The notes: generated by a model not told the origin, from the sequence alone. DNA of 64,000 nt from Blasia pusilla (GCA_050084515.1 CM114271.1:49910001-49974000), one strand, 5' to 3'; shown: positions 1 to 10,155, numbered from the stretch's first letter. Made by a program: numbers and translations.

Positions 1-216
1 CGCTGCCGGTCTACTGCTTAGGACCGTAGGTCCCATGGGCTACGTAGTCGTGGCGACTATGCAGATGGTCCCCAGAATTTTTTCATCTCATGGTCCCGAT
101 CACACCACGCATATGGGACGTCCCAATGGTTTGTGATGCACAAAGGCAGGGCGTTAGTCGTTGGGACACTCACTACCTACGATTCCCAATAATGGAGTCG
201 CGGACGGACAAGTGGA

Positions 217-284
217 GAAAGAGGGGAATTGAAAGACGGGGGAAGGGGAAAGAGGGGAACTAAAAGACGGGGGAAGGGGGAAGA
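217..284. repeat. Tandem duplication, 31-bp unit
   Basis: Two adjacent purine-rich copies (GAGGGGAA...AAGACGGGGGAAGG) lie 31 bp apart. No coding potential is visible here. Confidence 0.75.
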
Positions 285-315
285 GTTCACTTCAAATTCT
301 TGCACCGTGCAACTT

Positions 316-650
316 GAATTCTTTGCTGCAGGATGTGCAATTCTTGGAAATCCACCGCCACGAACAAAGGGAGTTGGATAGGGTGGCGTGTCAGCAAGTT
401 TGATCAGGTGTTGTCCAATTTCCTTGCTGCAATGCGATTTGAATTCTTGCTATAGGATGTGCAATTCTTGGAAACCCACCGCGCTTAACGAGATTTTAGC
501 CTCAACGCATATGGAATTGGAGTCGGTATTATGATTGCGCTTCATTTGAAGCTTTCATCTGGTGCTCAAATTTTTTTGTTAGTTTAGGCCGCGGAGTTGG
601 ATAGGGTTGTGTGTCAGCAAGTTCGATTAGGTGCAGTCCAATTTCCTTGC
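316..650. repeat. Interleaved short direct repeats
   Basis: A ~43-bp block starting GAATTCTT occurs at 316-358 and 441-482. A ~57-bp block starting GAGTTGGATAGGG occurs at 371-427 and 594-650. The A-B-A-B order suggests a segmental duplication of about 125-220 bp with later indels. The rest of positions 1-1,200 shows no recognisable gene; the 60-residue frame at 808-990 has no support. Confidence 0.7.
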
Positions 651-1206
651 CTTCTCGAAGTCTTTTCAAATTTTGTTCACGTCAATTTTTGTTAGTGGCT
701 CAAAGATCGGTCCCATGTGCATAATACTCAAAATTGGAGGCAAATAGTAGAGGAAATCAATAGAACTTCACAAGAACTTCACCGACTCTCAACGATTTCT
801 CACTCTCTTGAGTGTGAAGACGGTAGTTACAAAATCGAGTAAGCAGCTTGTTGTAGGCCGAGAAGATTCAGACTTTATGCGGATGAGAATCCTGAACTCG
901 ATTGGGGATGAATGTATTCTTCAGCAGATTAGTCAACAGTCTCAATCTCAAATCTGTAAGTTAGAAATCTCTTCGCCACTCCATCACTGACCCACAGCTC
1001 GCTCATCGCGCTTGTGTAATAAGTTCATAACAAAGACGGGATCACAATGCTATGAATCTTGAATGTAGCGACGAAGCTGGGGTAGAGATGATTAGAGATA
1101 GAAAAGCGATCCAGACCTTACAGACATGTGCTTATTGAGTGGCTCATTTTCTGGATCTGCCTCACATTGCGAACATTGAAAATTGTGACTCTTTATAACT
1201 TTCCAG

Positions 1207-1387
1207 CTCACAAAACCACTCTAGAGTTGCTCAAAGTTAGAATGCCCCTCAAGGCCTCTTCTCTTCTTTTATACACTTAGAGATAGGTACAATGAAGACA
1301 AATTAGCTCTACCTATCCTTATGCCACGTATTTTATTCTCATACCATAAGAGGATCTTCTTTGGACTCTAATGTCCCTACCTCATCG
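1207..1387. repeat. Dispersed repeat, partner of 62,887-63,067
   Basis: This ~180-bp stretch matches 62,887-63,067 in the same orientation, including ACCACT(C)T.GAGTTGCTCAAAG and a TATA-like word before CTTAGAGATA. The TATA-like element and the closeness of the second copy to Ty3 pol sequence suggest an LTR or untranslated segment of a retrotransposon. The family is not identified. Confidence 0.6.
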
Positions 1388-2017
1388 AAAGGGCCAGGGC
1401 ATTGTCAGACCAAAAAAGAGAGGATTTGAGCGTTATTTAAGAAATCATGTGAAAAACATGATCGCCGAAAGTTCAAGGATTTATGCGTTCAGTCAATCTA
1501 CGCAGAGCGTTTCTTCCAATGCATCGATAGTTCTTTGGCGCGCCAGAGTTAAGCCTCCGGACCTCAAGAGCTTGCTCCAACCTCATCCTTATCTTACTTT
1601 TCACCAACCTATGGCCCCACTTTCACCTTTATCTCATGTTGGTTGTCTTTACTCTTTTTTCTTGCTTCTTTCATACTTATGCGCTACATGTCATAGGCTC
1701 TAATTTAAGTTTGACTAACAAATCATGGTTACAAACCTCCCCCCAATTAAGACACAACGTCCTCATTGTGAGAACTTTCAAACTCTTGCACTATTAATGG
1801 TGCGTTGGCCAAGTTGGTTGAGGGTTGCCATGTGGCCTCAGATATTCGATATCTTCTCCATAAGACCAAGTATTCAACTCGTTAGTGATAAGCTCCTTGA
1901 GTGCGTTTCTTCAAGATATGTTTCACTTCAAATTCTTCGTGATCTCCTACTATTTGAGGAAGTACATGGTGGGGGGAAAATATTGTCCTCAAACCTTTTA
2001 GGGCGTGAGATAAACGA

Positions 2018-2515
2018 TCAAAGAAGAGAGACGTGAAACACAAGATAGATTTTCATATGCATCAATAGGTCTAGCTTATTTTGTAGGATAGTGAAAGGCC
2101 GAATATAGCGAGGATTAAGCTTACGAGCTCCTTCTAATGATAAATTGGTTGCTGCTAACCAAACCTTATTCCCTTTAAGAAATTTGACATCTTGATAATG
2201 AACATCTATGGTTATTTTTGTCAATTTTGGGCAATAGCCAACTTCTCCTTAGCAAGTGTAACCCCTTTCAAAATATGGTCCTCAAACTCATTAATTGCTA
2301 CTACCTTTGTAGATTCTCTTGGGAGTTTCTCTATTCGAGTGAGACTAGAAGGAATTAAGGGATGCTCGCCATGCATTAAAAAAAAATGGTGTTGCTTAAT
2401 GGAAGAGTTCATGAAGTTATTGTATAAGAACTCTACTAAAGGTAACAATGAGTTCTATGTCGTGTGTATACACATCGCTACACAATCCACATGGTTGGTG
2501 TGCGCCCCTTCATAA
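2018..2515 (-). pseudogene. Ty3/gypsy integrase C-terminal fragment
   Basis: Read on the minus strand, two adjacent frames give a typical Ty3 integrase tail. The first has PLVEFLYNN, then HPLIP, then a helix with AKEKLAIAQN. The second has KGNKVWLAATNLSL followed by RKLNPRYIRPFTIL, the small C-terminal barrel of gypsy integrases. The integrase core, RNase H, reverse transcriptase and LTRs are absent, and a frameshift separates the two parts near 2,222. It is a dead fragment of a retrotransposon. It lies back to back with the plus-strand integrase fragment at 2,588, so the two come from separate insertions or a rearrangement. Confidence 0.75.
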
Positions 2516-2587
2516 GTGGCTCCCATGTGTGTTAGATACTTTTAGGACTCTAGTTAGGTGAGTAGAAGGAGCTAGAACAACAATCTG

Positions 2588-3026
2588 CAATTTAAATGGG
2601 ATCATTGGTGCTATTTGGACCAAGATGGTGGCAGCTCACAAATCAGATTGGGATAGGAAATTAGCTTCAGCTGTCCATGCTTACAACACAGTTGAGAAGA
2701 GTACAACAAGGAAAAGTCCCTACTTCTTGGTGTATGCGTAGAACCCTCTCTCGGTAGTAGAGCTGGAGTTGAAGACTGATCATACTCTAGAAGGGCACTT
2801 CCAACCTGAAAGTGGCATAGATAGCAGGCTGGATATGATTGATGCCCTAGAGGAGGAGAGAAAGGCAGCATTGGAGAAGACCAAGGCAGTTCAGCAACAA
2901 AGGAAGATGAGGTTTGATAACCGAATAAAGCATGATCCAGTGAAGGATAGGGACCTGGTGCTGATGTATGATAGTCGACACCAAAAGTTTCCAAAAAAGC
3001 TGCACATTCGACTGCTTGGGCCTTAG
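2588..3026 (+). pseudogene. Ty3/gypsy integrase C-terminal fragment, plus strand
   Basis: The plus strand reads as the end of a gypsy integrase. It has a helix with SDWDRKLASAVHAYNT, then TTRKSPYFLVYA, a stop codon near 2,740, then KTKAVQQQRKMRFDNRI and RDLVLMYDSRHQ...KLHIRLLGP. The last part corresponds to the usual 'GDLVLVYD...KF..KW.GPF' segment. The frame ends at 3,026, just before the 38-bp tandem repeat at 3,061, so the natural C-terminus may have been altered by repeat expansion. A polypurine tract and a probable LTR follow at 3,437-3,454, which fits the 3' end of this element. Confidence 0.75.
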
Positions 3027-3060
3027 CAAGGGAGTGTGGAGTGTGGAACAAAGCATCAAG

Positions 3061-3250
3061 GGAGTGATGAGAGCAGGTGGAGCTGAAGAGCATCCAAGGG
3101 AGTGATGAGAGCAGGTGGAGCTGAAGAGCATCCAAGGGAGTGATGAGAGCAGGTGGAGCTGAAGAGCATCCAAGGGAGTGATGAGAGCAGGTGGAGCTGA
3201 AGAGCATCCAAGGGAGTGATGAGATCAGGTGGAGCTAAAGAGCATCCAAG
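3061..3250. repeat. Minisatellite, 38-bp unit, five copies
   Basis: Five head-to-tail copies begin at 3,061, 3,099, 3,137, 3,175 and 3,213. Each starts GGAGTGATGAGA and ends CATCCAAG; the last is slightly diverged. Because 38 is not a multiple of three, each strand reads through all three frames. This explains the long repetitive Ser/Leu/His-rich minus-strand frame at 2,611-3,207, which is not a gene. Confidence 0.95.
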
Positions 3251-3436
3251 GGAAGCTCGAACCAGCTTGAGAAGAAGCAAGCATGGGAAGAATGTAAAGG
3301 TAGGTCTTACCTTCAAGCATGTCCAAGAGACAAGTCGAGCCTATGCCATCAATGCTGCTCAAGAGACTTTAGTTAGGACAGGTTCAGAAGTAGATGAGGT
3401 AGAAATTTCAGGCAGTAGATGCCTTGGAGTAGATGC

Positions 3437-4486
3437 TTAGGGGGAGGTAGATTTGTAGAAAGGTAGGAACCCAGAATGCCAGAGAAGCCCAAGTGGGAAG
3501 AGGGCTCTCAGCTTCACTTATAAATACTCAGTTGGGTTTGCTTGAAGGCGGGCATATACATGGTGTTGGCTAGTAGACACTCGATCTCTTGAGCCAAGCT
3601 AACCAGTAGAATTATGTGCTCCCAGATCTAGGTAGTATGTAGTGTGCTTGAAGGGGGCTGAGACTAAGAAGGTCTCCCATGTACTCGATGATTTTGTGAT
3701 ACACAAAAGGTAGCCCTATGAAATGAGTTCACTCCACTGCCCTGTATCTGAGTATGTGCAGGATTGAGTGATGAGTTGGGGGGCTTGATGAAGGGAGATT
3801 CTTGGAGCTGATTCAACTAATCATTCAAAAGTGTAGTGAGTGGACAAGAGGCTATACCAGTAGAGGGGAGGCAAGCTTGGGTTCCAAGATTGTGCTTCAC
3901 CAAGGTGTGCTTGGAAAGCTTGCTGTTCTGCCCACCTGAGCTTGGCCTTTGACACCAATCACTGATTACTTCCAGGGTGTGACAACCTAGACTTCCAGGT
4001 CTGGTAAGTGATAAGAGTTAGTGAGTGGAGAGAGAGAGAGGGTCATGCTTGAGCTCCCCTATAGGTAGAAGACCATGGGCTCAGCCTGTTAAGTCTCCTA
4101 CTACCTGAATAAGAAGGGAGAACAAAGGATCAGCAAGGTAAGAGGAGAAGAAGAAGGTGATTGCACTACCTGATCGGTTAGGAGTTGGGTGTACTTTAGA
4201 GGATGTCCTTGGTACATTCAACTAGTCCAAGGCAGCACATTGGAGGACCTTATGCTATCCTGGTCATTCTTGACTGTGATTTCTAAGTAGAGTGTGCTTG
4301 TTGGGTTCCACTGGCCACTCCACTCAAAGCACTCAAGAGAAAGAAAGGAGTTTTGGTTAGTAGGGTGAGGACATGATTGTGATACTGAAGTGGAGAGAGT
4401 TTCTCCAGCCTCTTAAGGTAAGGAGGTGGGGCTTAGAGCTGTTAAGGAGTAGATCTGATCTTTTGATCTGGCCCTAAGCTCTTACA
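3437..4486 (+). mobile_element. Polypurine tract and probable 3' LTR of a Ty3 element
   Basis: A purine run (AGGGGGAGGTAG) at 3,439-3,450 is followed at 3,454 by TGTA. The segment can be closed at 4,486 by a matching TACA, giving an LTR-like unit of about 1,030 bp with TG...CA ends. A TATA box (TATAAATA) lies at 3,519-3,526, where a promoter would be expected. Integrase coding sequence lies just upstream in the same orientation. The 3' boundary is inferred from the end motif only, because no second LTR copy is present to confirm it. Confidence 0.45.
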
Positions 4487-4499
4487 TCGGACCGAACTA

Positions 4500-5091
4500 G
4501 TGGAACTAGCAACATTTTCACCTGGGTTGTGTACTGCCATATATTACGTGGTGAGACAGTTGGTCACATCTACATACCACACAATACGGATCTTCCCCAA
4601 CATACGGGTAGATCCACACATAAATAAAATACACTCTTGCGTATAGACCGAGACCCCACAAAAAATTCAAGAGTAGTAAAAATGACTCACCCGGCCTAAA
4701 AGTCCACTCATGAATCTATATCGGCATATCAAACCACATCCACTATGAGGAAATTTGGACGCTAGCACCCTAGCTCCTACACACACATACCCACAGACGT
4801 TTATGCAAGAGAGGCGCTCCTAAGGCTCAACATGAGAAAGACGGCTTGAGAAATTCATCTTCCTCACTCTCATATCCTTGGCAAGAGCCAAAAGACTCTT
4901 CCTCCAAAAATAGCCCTACTAACGGTAACATGCGTGCACAGGATACCGGGTAATCGTTGACTTGGTCAACGGGTCACCTCACGGACTAAAACCAAAATAG
5001 GGAAATCGTCAAAAAATGACAATCTCGACACAATAGACCTGTCGCCAACCTCATCTGACATCTCGGGACAAAATTACAACCGAACAACCCG
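4500..5091 (-). repeat. LTR-related fragment (family A) and unassigned spacer
   Basis: Positions 4,555-4,620 match the reverse complement of 19,190-19,250, including CACACAATACGGATCTTCCCC and CGGGTAGATC. That sequence belongs to the LTR family seen at 18.9-19.3 kb and 49.66 kb. It may be a piece of the 3' LTR of the minus-strand family A element at 5.7-8.35 kb. In 4,640-5,091 no gene or known element is recognised. Confidence 0.4.
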
Positions 5092-5705
5092 CTGTCGTAC
5101 AATAAAATTACCCAGTGTGTAAACTCCTCTCTCATTAATTGTTAAAGAGAGTTTTATTAGTATGAAGTAAATTAGCTTAGGAAAAGGAAATTCCCATCTT
5201 TAAACCTCTTTATGGTGCCTCTTTTATGCGGGCCTAACTTTAGGAAAAGAGGTAATAAATAAAAGATTGGATTATAAAAGTAAAGTAGTGGGGTTGGAGC
5301 TTTAATGAAAGAAAAGAAAAAGTAGTCTTGGGTGGTGGTTAGGATAGTTGGGGTAGTTTGGAAGATATGAAATGAGTAAAGGAGGATATTTTGGAAGAGA
5401 TAAGAGATAATCTTCTTGTGTCAAAATGTGATTGGCGAAGCCTTGAAAGAAATCCATGTGGTACAAGATAAGATTAGCCCTATTTTGTACTCTTGTGGAT
5501 CCCTTGTGAGTATATAAGTAGGAGGGACCCTCAAGGGTTCATCACCTTCTACTTCATATCTTGAGTCTCTCGAGTCACTCTTGAGCGTATGGCTTTGGGA
5601 TTGCTTGCTTTTCCAATGAGAGTGGATTACCCCTCTTGGGAGTGTAACTTGACCTTGGTCTGTCCTTCGAGAGGTTTCTAGAGTGTGGTATGTGTGGATA
5701 TGACA
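5092..5705 (+). mobile_element. Solo LTR of Ty3 family B
   Basis: The segment begins TGTCGTACAATAAAAT and ends ATATGACA, so it has TGTC...GACA ends. Its first ~80 bp and a later block (GGATATTTTGGAAGAGATAAGAG) match, in reverse complement, the LTR at 9,955-10,132 next to the family B element. A TATA box (TATATAA) lies at 5,511-5,517. No primer-binding site follows and no polypurine tract precedes it, so it looks like a solo LTR. It abuts family A reverse-transcriptase sequence, but no target-site duplication could be recognised. Confidence 0.65.
5511..5517 (+). promoter_or_regulatory. TATA box inside the family B LTR
   Basis: TATATAA lies about 420 bp from the LTR start, a normal place for the U3 promoter. 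There is no evidence that it is still active. Confidence 0.45.
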
Positions 5706-6370
5706 GACTGGATATATCATATGACCCAAGTACTCAATCTCGTTGTAGAAGAACGTGCACTTGCCTGGATGTAGCTTCAGCCCATGCAAGTGCAATCGTC
5801 AAAACACCTCCTCTAGATGTCGCTCATGCTTCTCAACCGTGGCGCTAAAGACTACGATATCATCAATATAACACCTAGAAAAATTGAGACCTGCCAAGAT
5901 CCTATCCATGACCCTTTGAAACTCAGTTGGGGCGTTCTTTAACCTGTCCTCCAATTTGATAGGCGGTTGATGGTATCCGACTCGAAGATCTAACAAATTG
6001 AAGACCTTTGCATGCCCAATAACATCAAACATCTCCTCAAGAGTGGGCATGGCACACCTATCGGACTTCATGTGCCAATTGATAGGTCTTTAATCTCCAC
6101 ACATCCGCCTATCTGTCCAGTTGCCATGCACATCGTTCTTGGCGGGCATGATAGTGGCAGATGCATACTCTCCATGCAACATTTCCACTAGTCTTGCGCC
6201 AACCAAGTCCTGGATCCTACTCTGAATCAGAGCCCTCTCCATGTCATTGTACCTATAGGGTCGTTGGAAGATCGGCGTGTCACTTGACAACTCATTGCAG
6301 ATCCATGGACCCTTTAGCGTATCGAAATCCTACATACTAAATGCAAGAAAACTCCTATAACTCCTAAGGA
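5706..6370 (-). pseudogene. Family A Ty3 reverse transcriptase, internally deleted
   Basis: The minus strand reads into the start of a Ty3 reverse transcriptase. In order it has TLKGPW, DTPIFQRPYRYNDMERALIQ, GEYASATIMPAKND, RMCGD-stop-RPIN (stop at 6,090), LLDLRVGYHQ, EFQRVMDRILAG, the catalytic YIDDIVVFS at about 5,850, and EYLGHMI at 5,715. The segment between the YHQ and EFQRVMD motifs (the FWGIDPFG block kept in the copy at 51.8 kb) is deleted. The end is cut by the LTR at 5,705, so RNase H and integrase are missing. It lies directly downstream of the methyltransferase region in the same direction and is part of the same polyprotein. Confidence 0.85.
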
Positions 6371-6589
6371 ACTTGTGTATCCGGCGTCGCTCTCCTCGTG
6401 TAAACTTAGGGCCCATATATGGCTCCCAAGTCTCCATCGTGACTATAGTAGGACTCTCCGGCACGGGTGCCGGTGGTTGCTATGGTGTAACCCCGTCTCG
6501 GACAACAAAACTCGACTGCTCCCTTGCAACCAACTGCAAAATCAGATCTCCATTTGTAGTACCCAAAACCACGCTCAATGCTGTGGCTA
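6371..6589 (-). pseudogene. Linker between methyltransferase and reverse transcriptase (family A)
   Basis: The minus strand reads a Pro-rich linker (PPAPVPESP) followed by ETWEP and a helix with RGERRRIHKFL. The same ETWEP and ERRRVLQFL motifs begin the second family A copy at 52.1-52.4 kb. The methyltransferase end and the reverse transcriptase therefore belong to one polyprotein. In-frame stops are present. Confidence 0.6.
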
Positions 6590-7760
6590 CCATCTACTGG
6601 CATACATGCAAAACATCCCAAGAAGTCCAACGATGTCTCTCCCAATCATCCTTGGTGTGTCGATCTCTTCGTGTCTCGCCCCTGGCCACTACCTCAACCG
6701 TTTCGGTAGGCATGGGGCTCACCAACGCAAGTGTGATCTGTCGCATCCTCAAATGACGTTGCTCAGCTACTCCTAAGCTGAAAATCCATATCAAGCAGTT
6801 TAGGTCTATCGCCCAACCCGAGACATGACGTCTTGATGCCTCCGATAGTGACGGTATTGCCGTCACTCCTATGGGGAATCCCAACACTCACTCTCGCTCA
6901 CCGGCGTGGGGCTCCACCAACCTCTGTACTTGGTCATTCCAAACCAAGCCAGGTGTGGCTTTCTTGAATGCATACAAAGCGGGAAAACTCACCAATGTGG
7001 GAAAGGCTACTCGTGGCATGCCAATCCTGTTGACCACAGTCAACGGCGGTCGATCATCGTGCCTCATTGCCTATGATCGACGGCCCAGATCCAATATAGT
7101 TTCCACCAACAAATCGGAGGGACGCTCCACTCTCGCATAAGCCCTCCGCAATACCTCATTTGGTACCAAGTTGGTCCACCAAAGACGCGGGCGGTATGGT
7201 CTAGAACCTACACTCGCTGCATCTTACAAAACTGCAAGGCCTATCCATACGCGCACGTGATGTGCACTTGTCACCACGCGGGACCTCGAATCGCCCAGAA
7301 TCGACGCATTCTTCAAAATGTATGTTGGAGAACGAGGCTAATGCTTATGTAAATGTCGCAAGATCTGCATCATCTCCCAAAACAACCTGGACCGAGTATC
7401 AGCTAACCCACTACCTCGTCCAACACTCGATTGGCCCTGACGCGACCAACCAGAAATGACCAAGTCTATGGTCCCTACCCGCTCCAAGTCCTGCGCCCCT
7501 AACAATGAAATGTCCCTCGGTAGGGAATGTTGGTAACCCTGAATAGCGGACGCAGAAAACTAGTCGGGAAAACAGAGGCGTAACTGCGCCACATGGTGAA
7601 GTGAAGCGTGCCTTGCAACATCATCAATCTCCACATACAAGTACTGTTGCACACACACTCTAGTGTGCAAAACAACAGCTAACCCAGTGCCGAACCCTCC
7701 AAAAGAGATCCAACACCCAAATACCCTCCTCTAGGATGCACCACATAATCGGGGTGGTGT
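6590..7760 (-). pseudogene. Retrotransposon-encoded DNA (cytosine-5) methyltransferase domain, decayed
   Basis: A single minus-strand frame of about 1.1 kb carries the ordered motifs of a C5 DNA methyltransferase. Motif I lies at about 7,685-7,716 (LDLF followed by a Gly-rich loop, with one extra T shifting the frame there). Motif IV at 7,434-7,451 now reads GWSRQG where the family has PCQ. Motif VI at about 7,308-7,322 reads KNA instead of ENV. Motif VIII at about 7,175-7,190 is RPRLWW. The motif IX/X region (MGFP-like GFPIGV, then a degraded GQAxDLN) lies at 6,800-6,880. Five nonsense codons at 7,560, 7,338, 7,224, 7,071 and 6,888 are all in the same frame. The enzyme would transfer a methyl group from S-adenosylmethionine to cytosine in DNA. 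It is followed by reverse transcriptase, so it is part of a Ty3 polyprotein. It cannot be active. Confidence 0.8.
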
Positions 7761-8350
7761 CCAAAGGGGTCATAGCATCACTCATGCCTACCTAGGGTTC
7801 CTCTGACCAGTCACACTCTAGTGAAAACATCTTGCTCTATGCGGTTTGCACATGCTTAGTGGCTAAGCGTCCAAGCTCCTCATTCGAGCCCCAAAGCAAC
7901 ACCTCTCCTCCAAGGACTGATGCGGCTACCATAACACTCCTCTCCATAGAAATGTCAGAATTGGGAGTATCCTCTACATGGACATGTCCCTCAATCAAAT
8001 CACTATGCCAAGTGATGGCACTGCTAAATGTTGCTAAGGTCGCCATCTCTCTTGGCTGTCACTCATCACTGTACCTGTGAATCGAATGGGTAATGAGTCA
8101 AAGGCTCCCATCACCTGACTGCCATCCTGGTCTGTAGGACGCTCACTCCTCCTAGTAATCTAGGGAAAACCCCATCGGGTATAACACTACTCCACCAACC
8201 AAGACGTCGTAGGACTCTGCATCAGTCACTATCGCCTTCTCTTCCAACAAGTACTTCCAAGCCAAAAGAGCATGTATGTTCTTTCGAGAGACCACAAAAA
8301 CCAATAAGCGTGTCATATTTAGCCTCCCATCTATCACAACAACAGTATCA
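7761..8350 (-). pseudogene. Family A polyprotein region upstream of the methyltransferase (protease tail and linker)
   Basis: Minus-strand frames at 8,152-8,337 and 7,837-8,046 join across a short broken stretch. The first has DGRLNMTRLLVFVVS, then SYDVLVGGVVLYPMGF and LDY, a segment that resembles the end of a retropepsin-like domain. After stops comes ASYRPGWQSGDG, then an acidic linker with LIEGHVHVEDT. The retropepsin active site (D-S/T-G) should lie just upstream, but the element is truncated near 8,350. The protease assignment is inferred from position and the hydrophobic strand pattern. Confidence 0.5.
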
Positions 8351-8539
8351 AGTTAGAACATAAGCCCAATAGAAAACAATAAACATGACATATAAATGTG
8401 CAAAGTAATATAATTATTATGTTAGTGCATACCCATACATATATCAAGGCCAATTTTCTCCACAGATTCAAACACACCTTGGCCTTTCTTTTATCCTTGT
8501 TTCATCCTCAACAAACATTATAAGCAGATCTCCCTCGAT

Positions 8540-9950
8540 TCAAAGTAGTTGTTTTGATGCAAATAGTACTCGGGAGACCTCTTGAAATATCTCTTTTCGT
8601 AGCCCAGCTGTAAAGGGTGGTAGTTTTGCTCTGTCACGTTTCAAGGTCTTCAGACCTGGCCCTCCCAAGTTTTCCTGAAAGCAGTGGGAAACTTGTCGGC
8701 CACCAAACTGGAACATGGCTTGGGAAAAGGCTTTGGTTCTCTTACTGTAACGATGACCATTGGCCACTCTCTGCAAATTCTTAGCCGTATCTTTCAAGAA
8801 ATCCCACAACCCCTCCGTACCACCAAATGCCCCATCCCTATGTCCATTTACTACGTTCCTAAGAAATAGTTTCAAATCTTTCCTATCTGCAACTACTCCT
8901 AACATGTCTTCTAGCTTCTTTTGCCTAATACTCAAGGCATAAATCCTTTGTGATTATTGTGCCAAAAGCCAACATTGTCTCCTAAATTGAATGCTCAATT
9001 TTTCCACATGCTCCCTCAACTCTGTCTTGGTCAAGTACTTCATGGCCATCCCTCTTTGAGTTATCCCGCCTCCTCTATGCACCAAAGCTTCTGCTTCCCT
9101 ATGCACCTGACCAAAAAAATCATCCTCCCGCTTAATGGAGTCACAATGACTACAAGTGAGGTTCTCAAACCCTCCCCTGTTACTTGACAATCTAGAGCAA
9201 AGCTTGTGCCTAAAACAACCTTGTATACATACAATTGACCTACTACTTAGGTTGAACACTTGCGCTGAAGTGGTAAGCTCACAATTCCAAATAGTTCCTC
9301 ATGTCTGATCATTTAGTATGGCCTTCACATCCATCAACTCTCCTCTCCTTTGGAAGTTTGACTCCTAGAAGCCCCAAAAAAGCAAACTTAGTCCAAAATC
9401 AAAGGAGTAGCAAACCCACCTTTTCCTGAACTGCTTCCTTCCTTGAAGGCATCAAGGTTAAAGAATTTGGTAATGGAATTTTGACTCCTAGAAGCCCCAA
9501 CAAAGCAAACTTAGTCCAAAATCAATGGAGGAAGCAAACCCACCTTTTCCTGAACTGCTTCCTTCCTTGAAGGCATCAGGGTTAAAGAATTTGGTAATGG
9601 AATTTTGAGACGGAAATAAGTCCCTAGGATCTGGTTTCTTTGGTCTTCCCTTCTTCCCAGACCTCAAGACAAGTTTGGCAGTGACCTCTCTAGTGTCAAG
9701 AGCATCCAAGTGATCACGACTAACCAAGTGTTGTCGTAGATTATGCTCCAAATTGGCCTTTCTTGGGCACATATCTATGTGCAACTTGCCACAGATTATA
9801 CATCGTACCTTGTAGAAGTATGACCTGTGTGCAAACTGCGTATCAGCAATAGATGGCGTCATAGAGAACACTATTGTCTCACCCCCAACCTCTACATTCA
9901 TTTTCTCAACTATTCCTAAACCTACGGTGATCTGATGTTCATGATCCCAT
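8540..9950 (-). pseudogene. Broken zinc-finger, transposon-like gene of unknown family
   Basis: Three minus-strand frames appear to belong to one gene. The 5' part (9,950-9,488) has a C2H2/BED-like finger (CIICGK...HNLRQH), then a basic KKGRPKKPDPRD stretch and ITKFFN. The middle part (9,259-8,954) has a second Cys cluster (CIQGC...CSHC) and the helix KTELREHVEKL. The 3' part (8,935-8,540) has a helical region with CFQENLGGPGLKTLKRDRAKLPP. A zinc finger followed by a 'GPGLKTLKR...LP' segment is common in cut-and-paste transposases and their relatives, but I cannot assign the superfamily. No acidic catalytic triad is visible. Introns may separate the parts, but stops and the 123-bp duplication at 9,361 argue for decay. 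The start proposed at 10,009 lies in LTR sequence and is not the native one. Confidence 0.4.
9361..9606. repeat. Tandem duplication, 123-bp unit, within the zinc-finger gene
   Basis: The block starting ACTCCTAGAAGCCCC is repeated head to tail at 9,361 and 9,484 with few differences. The 123-bp period equals 41 codons. The duplication repeats the segment encoding ITKFFN and the Ser/Gly-rich tail. Confidence 0.9.
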
Positions 9951-9954
9951 AGAA

Positions 9955-10132
9955 TAATGACACAAGTAGATTTCCTCTTATCTCTTCCAAAATATCTTCT
10001 TTTACCCACTTGATATTTTCCAAATTATCCCAACTAACGTAGCCACCAACCAACTAGGCTAATTTACATAATACTAATAAAACTCTATCTAACACTTAAT
10101 GAGGAAGGAGTTTACACACTGGCTGATTTTAC
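9955..10132 (-). mobile_element. Truncated 3' LTR of the family B Ty3 element
   Basis: On the minus strand the LTR begins TGTCGTATAGTAAAATC at 10,132 and matches the solo LTR at 5,092, including the GATATTTTGGAAGAGATAAGAG block. It breaks off near 9,955 where the zinc-finger gene begins. Relative to the solo LTR a central portion is deleted. Confidence 0.75.
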
Positions 10133-10155
10133 TATACGACATTCACCCCCTCCAA
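10133..10155 (-). other. Polypurine tract of the family B element
   Basis: On the minus strand GGTTTGGAGGGGGTGAA directly precedes the LTR start TGTCG. This is the normal position for the primer of plus-strand DNA synthesis. Confidence 0.7.

Noticed and set aside
1371-2036. Two plus-strand frames of 103-110 codons
   Set aside because: No motif; the first overlaps a dispersed repeat and the second is partly antisense of integrase sequence.
2611-3207. 198-codon minus-strand frame rich in Ser, Leu and His
   Set aside because: It is produced by the 38-bp tandem repeat and by the antisense of integrase sequence.
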